Shown piece by piece: positions 45,439 to 48,913 of a stretch of DNA of 48,913 nucleotides. Origin of the DNA: Acholeplasmatales bacterium (GTDB taxonomy: Bacteria; Bacillota_I; Bacilli_A; Acholeplasmatales; Anaeroplasmataceae). The notes beneath the pieces were generated by a model. The model did no database searches and was not told the origin of the DNA. It saw nothing but the letters and a program-made list of their open reading frames with translations. Position 1 is the first letter of the stretch. Each line of letters starts with the position of its first letter. The stretch lies in NCBI GenBank assembly GCA_024697825.1, contig JAILEP010000048.1, forward strand, positions 1-48,913, read 5' to 3'. The translations under genes were made by a program, and so were the position numbers.

Positions 45439-46218
45439 CTAATTATTATTCATTATTTTCATTCCAAGTTCAAACGCTAAAAACATAATTTTAATTTTAT
45501 CATCAAGTCTCGCACCACCAGCTAAGCTTCTTGGGTCCCAATTAGAATGATCTAAATTATCACCTGCATAAAAGAATTGAAAAAATTCGGTTCCTCTAAA
45601 ATCGCATAGAGCTTGCATAGCGGAACATTCCATTTCAACACATATTGCACCTTGTTCCTTTCTTTTTGCTACTTTATCTTTAGTTTCTCTATATGGTGCA
45701 TCTATTGTCCATGTTCTACCTTCAACATAAGGATACCCATATTCTTTTAAAACTTCTTTGAATTCTTCTTTATATTTTTTATTAACCTCAATTGTATCTT
45801 TTGGTTTAGCATAATGATAACTTGTGCCTTCATCTCTTAAAGCACTTGTAGGTATAATAATACCACAATCTTCAATAGATTTATCAAGAACTCCACAATT
45901 ACCAAGTAATATGAGTTTTTTACTTCCCATAACCATTATATCTTCATATTGATTAACACAAAGAGATGCCCCAACCATAGAATGAAATAACGCAAATCTT
46001 TTACCTTTATATTCAACTTCATAGATATAATTTAATCCTACTGCCGAATGAACATGACCAATTTCTTTAGCATCAAATGTTTGAAGTACGTTATTGAATA
46101 ATTTTTCAGAGAAACAAGAGATTGTTACCTCAGGAAAATTTTCAATTATTTTAGCGCACATTTCAGGCATAATTATAGCTTCTTTATTTTCATCAAAATC
46201 ATTTAACAACATAATCAT
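45439..46218 (-). CDS. Nucleoside phosphorylase coupled to AbiE
   Basis: 259 residues of the PNP/UDP phosphorylase superfamily, which splits nucleosides with phosphate into base and ribose 1-phosphate. The family motif GAICVEMECSAMQAL (ribose binding, Glu-Met-Glu) is clear, and ILLGNCGVLD matches the phosphate/base loop. The start overlaps the upstream toxin stop as ATGA, so translation is coupled. Substrate unknown: purine or uridine types are both possible. Lying third in a toxin-antitoxin operon is unusual. Confidence 0.88.
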   Translation of the reverse strand: MIMLLNDFDENKEAIIMPEMCAKIIENFPEVTISCFSEKLFNNVLQTFDAKEIGHVHSAVGLNYIYEVEYKGKRFALFHSMVGASLCVNQYEDIMVMGSKKLILLGNCGVLDKSIEDCGIIIPTSALRDEGTSYHYAKPKDTIEVNKKYKEEFKEVLKEYGYPYVEGRTWTIDAPYRETKDKVAKRKEQGAICVEMECSAMQALCDFRGTEFFQFFYAGDNLDHSNWDPRSLAGGARLDDKIKIMFLAFELGMKIMNNN

Positions 46219-47204
46219 ACTACTCCATTAATTTCATTTTCTAATTTTTCTAATACTTTTACTATCTCATCAAAAGATGGATAGTCCTTAAAAAACATTG
46301 GTTCCATCATTTTATAATCATTCTTCAAATCATCAAGATTCTTTGGAATCAACTTAAATGTCCCTGGCCTTGCCTCTTCAAATTTAGCCCATGGTCTATT
46401 GTAGAATGTCATTGTAAAGAGTCTAACATCTTCTAATATGCCCAAATTATTCAATGCGTCACTTTTTACATTAGAATAGTACATTTTAAATAAATCATAA
46501 TAATGTCTTGAATATCTTTGAGGAATTTTACCATTTTCTCTATTAGCTTCTTGATGTAGTATTACTGCTTTTTCCCAAAATGTTCTAACTGGTAAAGTTA
46601 CTCTCACATTGAAACTTACATTATTAAATAGACTAGGATAATATGTAGAAGCATAACTTTTTATAGTTTTTGTCTCATAAGGCGTCCAAGACGCAACTGG
46701 TCCAATCTCAATTTTTACAGCATTTTTTATGTATGCTGTATTATAGCTAGATGGATATTCTACATAGATAGCTAATTCTTCATCACTTAGAGTGATTTTT
46801 AATTGTTTATTAATTTCATTTGATAAATCATTGGTTATTACCTGTAATAATTTGCCTTTATAAAACTCTAGTGCTCTATTATTTAATTCATCTACTAATT
46901 TATTCTTTTGATTATTTGAAATACTAAATAAATCTTTCGAAAAATTAAAATCAATTATTCTGCTATTTAATACAATATCAATATCTTCAGACATTCTATC
47001 TATAAGATTATATGCCTTAGATAATGATGTTCCACCCTTAAATTCAAAAAAATCTTTATATTCACATCTATTGAATAAATAATCTAAAATATAACAAACC
47101 CATAAATCTTTTTCTACTATTGAAGAAGCAAGTCCGCTTTTTCTTGATGTTGCTTCAACAACTTCATTTATTTCATCTATACTTCTATTTAATAATTTAA
47201 TCAT
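46215..47204 (-). CDS. AbiEii-family nucleotidyltransferase toxin
   Basis: 329 residues. FEFKGGTSLSKAY and SEDIDIVL are the GGTSLS and DxD motifs of AbiEii/MenA-type nucleotidyltransferases; EKDLW near residue 32 is also typical. Characterised members (MenT) add nucleotides to tRNA acceptor ends and halt translation, serving in phage defence. The start overlaps the antitoxin gene by 8 bases. Confidence 0.92.
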   Translation of the reverse strand: MIKLLNRSIDEINEVVEATSRKSGLASSIVEKDLWVCYILDYLFNRCEYKDFFEFKGGTSLSKAYNLIDRMSEDIDIVLNSRIIDFNFSKDLFSISNNQKNKLVDELNNRALEFYKGKLLQVITNDLSNEINKQLKITLSDEELAIYVEYPSSYNTAYIKNAVKIEIGPVASWTPYETKTIKSYASTYYPSLFNNVSFNVRVTLPVRTFWEKAVILHQEANRENGKIPQRYSRHYYDLFKMYYSNVKSDALNNLGILEDVRLFTMTFYNRPWAKFEEARPGTFKLIPKNLDDLKNDYKMMEPMFFKDYPSFDEIVKVLEKLENEINGVV

Positions 47205-47805
47205 TATGCTTTAACTCCTTCAATTCTTTAATTAGTTCATATATCCATTTATCAACTGACTTTGCTTGAATTAACGCGTCATCTATTATTTTATTTGATA
47301 CATTATTAGCTAAAATTCTTTTAGATTTATCATCAAAATTATCTTTTCCATAGTAATTTATTGCTTGAATTAAATACTGAACCATTTTATCCATATTAAA
47401 CATTTTCTTTGTAGATGAATGTTTAAAATTAATAATCTTCCCATCAATATTATATTTTTTATATGGACCAGTTGATGAATATGTATATGTTTGTGGCAAT
47501 TGAGTAGATAATCCAAAATAGTTAATCGCAACTTCTCCAGTTGGAACTATATCCCACCCAAATTTTCTTGCTATACATTCTGATAGTTCAAAAACATTAC
47601 ATGGGAGATATTCATTTAATAAAGAAGAGTATTTAGGTTTCATATAAATACCATCAAGTATTTTTATAATTACACCCTTATTAATTAGTCTTTGAATTAT
47701 TTTTTTTATATTTTCATAGTTAGTTAAATCTATAAAATCGTTAAGAATAAAAATAGATCCGTCACTAAGGTTATTAATTCTAAACTCTACTTCTTTAGAT
47801 AACAT
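47197..47805 (-). CDS. AbiEi-type antitoxin/transcription regulator
   Basis: 202 residues. An N-terminal winged-helix region (1-70) contains GSIFILNDFIDLTNYENIKK-like helices and the wing LINKGVIIKILDGIYMKPKY, shown here in part. The remainder matches AbiEi/DUF6088 proteins. Such antitoxins bind inverted repeats at their own promoter, and one is present at 47820-47851. AGGTGG lies before the ATG at 47805. Confidence 0.87.
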   Translation of the reverse strand: MLSKEVEFRINNLSDGSIFILNDFIDLTNYENIKKIIQRLINKGVIIKILDGIYMKPKYSSLLNEYLPCNVFELSECIARKFGWDIVPTGEVAINYFGLSTQLPQTYTYSSTGPYKKYNIDGKIINFKHSSTKKMFNMDKMVQYLIQAINYYGKDNFDDKSKRILANNVSNKIIDDALIQAKSVDKWIYELIKELKELKHND

Positions 47806-47819
47806 GTTATCACCACCTG

Positions 47820-47851
47820 TTGTCCCTTTTATTATATAGTTTTAGGGACAA
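47820..47851. promoter_or_regulatory. Inverted-repeat operator of the AbiE operon
   Basis: TTGTCCCT (47820-47827) and AGGGACAA (47844-47851) flank the -10 box. One arm lies in the promoter spacer, the other at the transcript start, so a bound regulator would block RNA polymerase. Confidence 0.75.
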
Positions 47852-47859
47852 AAAGTAAA
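47831..47859 (-). promoter_or_regulatory. Promoter of the AbiE-phosphorylase operon
   Basis: TTTACT (47854-47859), 17-base spacer, TATAAT (47831-47836). Confidence 0.75.
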
Positions 47860-47987
47860 TAATATAATTCATAAAAGCAAAAAATATTTAGTTGATTCTA
47901 ATTATAATTGTTTAGATAAATGACTCCAACTCCTAGTATGTTCGTGAAAGCAAATTTAAAAAATCAAAAGACAAATTTAGGAAACAT

Positions 47988-48035
47988 AAAAAGTCACCAC
48001 CAAACCAATTTTTAAGGCCAAAAAGTCACCACCAA
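47988..48035. repeat. Two direct copies of AAAAAGTCACCACCAA
   Basis: Copies at 47988-48003 and 48020-48035, exactly 32 bases apart; a third partial copy, CGCCACCAAAA, follows at about 48042. They lie 140 bases from the tRNA-Arg half, where arm-type integrase sites would be expected. The rest of the gap from 47860 to 48172 shows no gene. Confidence 0.6.
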
Positions 48036-48172
48036 CAAACTCGCCACCAAAATGATATCGAAGAACTACAAAAACTGCACGAAATAGACGTTTTGTACAA
48101 AATAAGGCAACAAACTGAACGATATTTAACAGTATAGATAAACAAAAAGATATTTTTCTTAAATTTTCAAAA

Positions 48173-48216
48173 TCCTAAGCGAAAGGTCGTGCGTTCGAAT
48201 CGCATCGGGAACGCCA
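48173..48216 (+). other. 3' half of tRNA-Arg(CCT): probable att site
   Basis: TCCTAAGC matches the end of a CCT anticodon loop, followed by the T arm GTGCGTTCGAATCGCAT, the acceptor strand CGGGAAC and GCCA. No 5' half (expected to begin GTTCCCG) lies upstream. tRNA-Arg(CCT) is a frequent target of tyrosine integrases that cut in the anticodon loop and leave such a 3' remnant at one element end. Confidence 0.85.
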
Positions 48217-48226
48217 TTTTGATGTT

Positions 48227-48263
48227 AAAACAGCCTCAGAATTATTAACTCTGAAGCTGTTTT
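48227..48263 (+). terminator. Terminator after the tRNA-Arg remnant
   Basis: AAAACAGC pairs with GCTGTTTT and CAGA with TCTG inside, followed by T. It is likely the original tRNA terminator, which also places native chromosome to the right. Confidence 0.8.
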
Positions 48264-48278
48264 TTATCATTATAAACA

Positions 48279-48443
48279 TTATGAGATTCTTAATTCAACT
48301 TTATATATAAATGTTTCAATGTCATCAATAATAGTATCAAAATTCTTATTTAGGTGTTTTTGAAAAACTATGCTCAAAACATATTTCTCTCTACCATTGC
48401 TTATATCAAAAATATAGAACTGATTATTCTGATCTATTTTCAT
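48279..48443 (-). CDS. Small ORF overlapping the surface-protein end, maybe its frameshifted tail
   Basis: 54 residues, MKIDQNNQFYIFDISNGREK... to ...IETFIYKVELRIS. It overlaps the preceding frame by 20 bases and has no ribosome site. The peptide reads like a natural protein end, so it may be the true C-terminus of the surface protein, split by a frameshift, rather than a separate gene. Confidence 0.4.
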   Translation of the reverse strand: MKIDQNNQFYIFDISNGREKYVLSIVFQKHLNKNFDTIIDDIETFIYKVELRIS

Positions 48444-48913
48444 AATAACAAGCAAATATGCTTACTTCAGATAAAATACTAGGAGATAAAGTAACTCCAT
48501 AAGTAAACTTACCTACAGAACTATAAGTATAATTTAGAATTATATCATCTTTTAGTAAATCACTTTTTATTACAATGGTATTATAGCCTTTTATACCTTC
48601 TGCCCTTAATACAATTGTTGAATCATCATCATAACAAAAGCTTAATTTCACATAGCATTTAGTGCTTGCTTCAGAAATCATTTTTTCTACTTTAATTTCA
48701 AGTTCAGGAATCGTATCTAGCATAGCAACATTTTCTGTTTTAAATTCAATTACAAATTCCTTGGGCTTATATATAGGAACTAGCTTCATATCCTTATTTA
48801 ATACAGTATTTTGATCTATAGCTTTAGTTAATTTATTACTATCAGCCCATCCAATAAATTCATAGCCATGCTTCTTAGGTTTTCCTAAATCGTTAACTGT
48901 TTTTACATTATCT
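48424..48913 (-). CDS. Surface protein with InlB-type repeat, partial
   Basis: The frame is open from the right edge to the stop at 48424 (162 residues visible); the start lies outside the window. The part HGYEFIGWADSNKL...TVLNKDMKLVPIY matches the Listeria-Bacteroides (InlB B) repeat, a small extracellular beta domain. A beta-rich domain of about 110 residues follows. No anchor such as LPxTG is seen in this frame. Function probably adhesion or glycan binding, by family. Confidence 0.7.
   Translation of the reverse strand, partial: DNVKTVNDLGKPKKHGYEFIGWADSNKLTKAIDQNTVLNKDMKLVPIYKPKEFVIEFKTENVAMLDTIPELEIKVEKMISEASTKCYVKLSFCYDDDSTIVLRAEGIKGYNTIVIKSDLLKDDIILNYTYSSVGKFTYGVTLSPSILSEVSIFACYYENRSE

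Noticed and set aside
47988-48060. CRISPR array
   Set aside because: Only two 16-base copies, with one 16-base interval and no cas genes.

Overview
The window is AT-rich DNA, read with the standard code, from a Bacillota-type bacterium. Gene order resembles Bacilli: rlmN-rsgA-rpe beside divergent rpmB and fakA-recG, and rpiB-upp-atp. A phenylalanine T-box, a UgpC/MsmX-type sugar ABC ATPase and cre-like sites agree. I would guess an anaerobic gut or rumen lineage near Erysipelotrichia or the walled relatives of Mollicutes. That placement is inference.

Layout. 1-5.1 kb: recG (cut by the left edge), a fakA-type kinase, rpmB, rpe, rsgA and rlmN. 5.2-9 kb: a T-box-controlled pheS-pheT operon, in which an internal 145-bp piece of pheS lies inverted between 8-bp inverted repeats, so pheS does not read through here. 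9-15 kb: yhaM-type RNase, pullulanase and cca in one operon, then an IMPACT-family gene, a glycosyltransferase and a small membrane protein. 15-23.3 kb: one long operon rpiB-upp-atpZ/I-like-atpBEFHAGDC. The c subunit carries a two-glutamate ion site suggesting Na+ coupling.

23.4-36 kb is a pectin-use locus. It has two permeases, a very large lipoprotein binding protein, a UgpC-type ATPase, five unrecognised membrane proteins and a polygalacturonase, with a divergent pectinesterase. Neither enzyme shows a signal peptide. I infer that methylated oligogalacturonides are imported whole and then de-esterified and cut in the cytoplasm. A cre-like site lies just downstream of the operon promoter, and a perfect palindrome lies between the divergent promoters.

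36-43.3 kb: a methyltransferase, a DUF1508 protein with a histone-H1-like Lys/Ala linker, a membrane protein with about eleven acidic repeats, four tRNAs (Gly, Pro, Thr, Val), pyruvate kinase, and a flotillin behind a leader that looks like a terminator-type riboswitch.

43.3-48.9 kb is an accessory region. It holds repeats resembling an insertion-sequence end, a candidate structured RNA, a truncated acetyltransferase-like gene, an AAA/DUF4143 ATPase, and an AbiE-type toxin-antitoxin pair translationally coupled to a nucleoside phosphorylase. Its right end is an orphan 3' half of tRNA-Arg(CCT), the classic scar of integration at an anticodon loop. A surface protein with an InlB-type repeat runs off the right edge.

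The best candidates for undescribed biology are the five-membrane-protein pectin importer, the AbiE-phosphorylase operon, and the flotillin leader. The pheS inversion is the most striking single observation, but it may be an assembly or amplification artefact.
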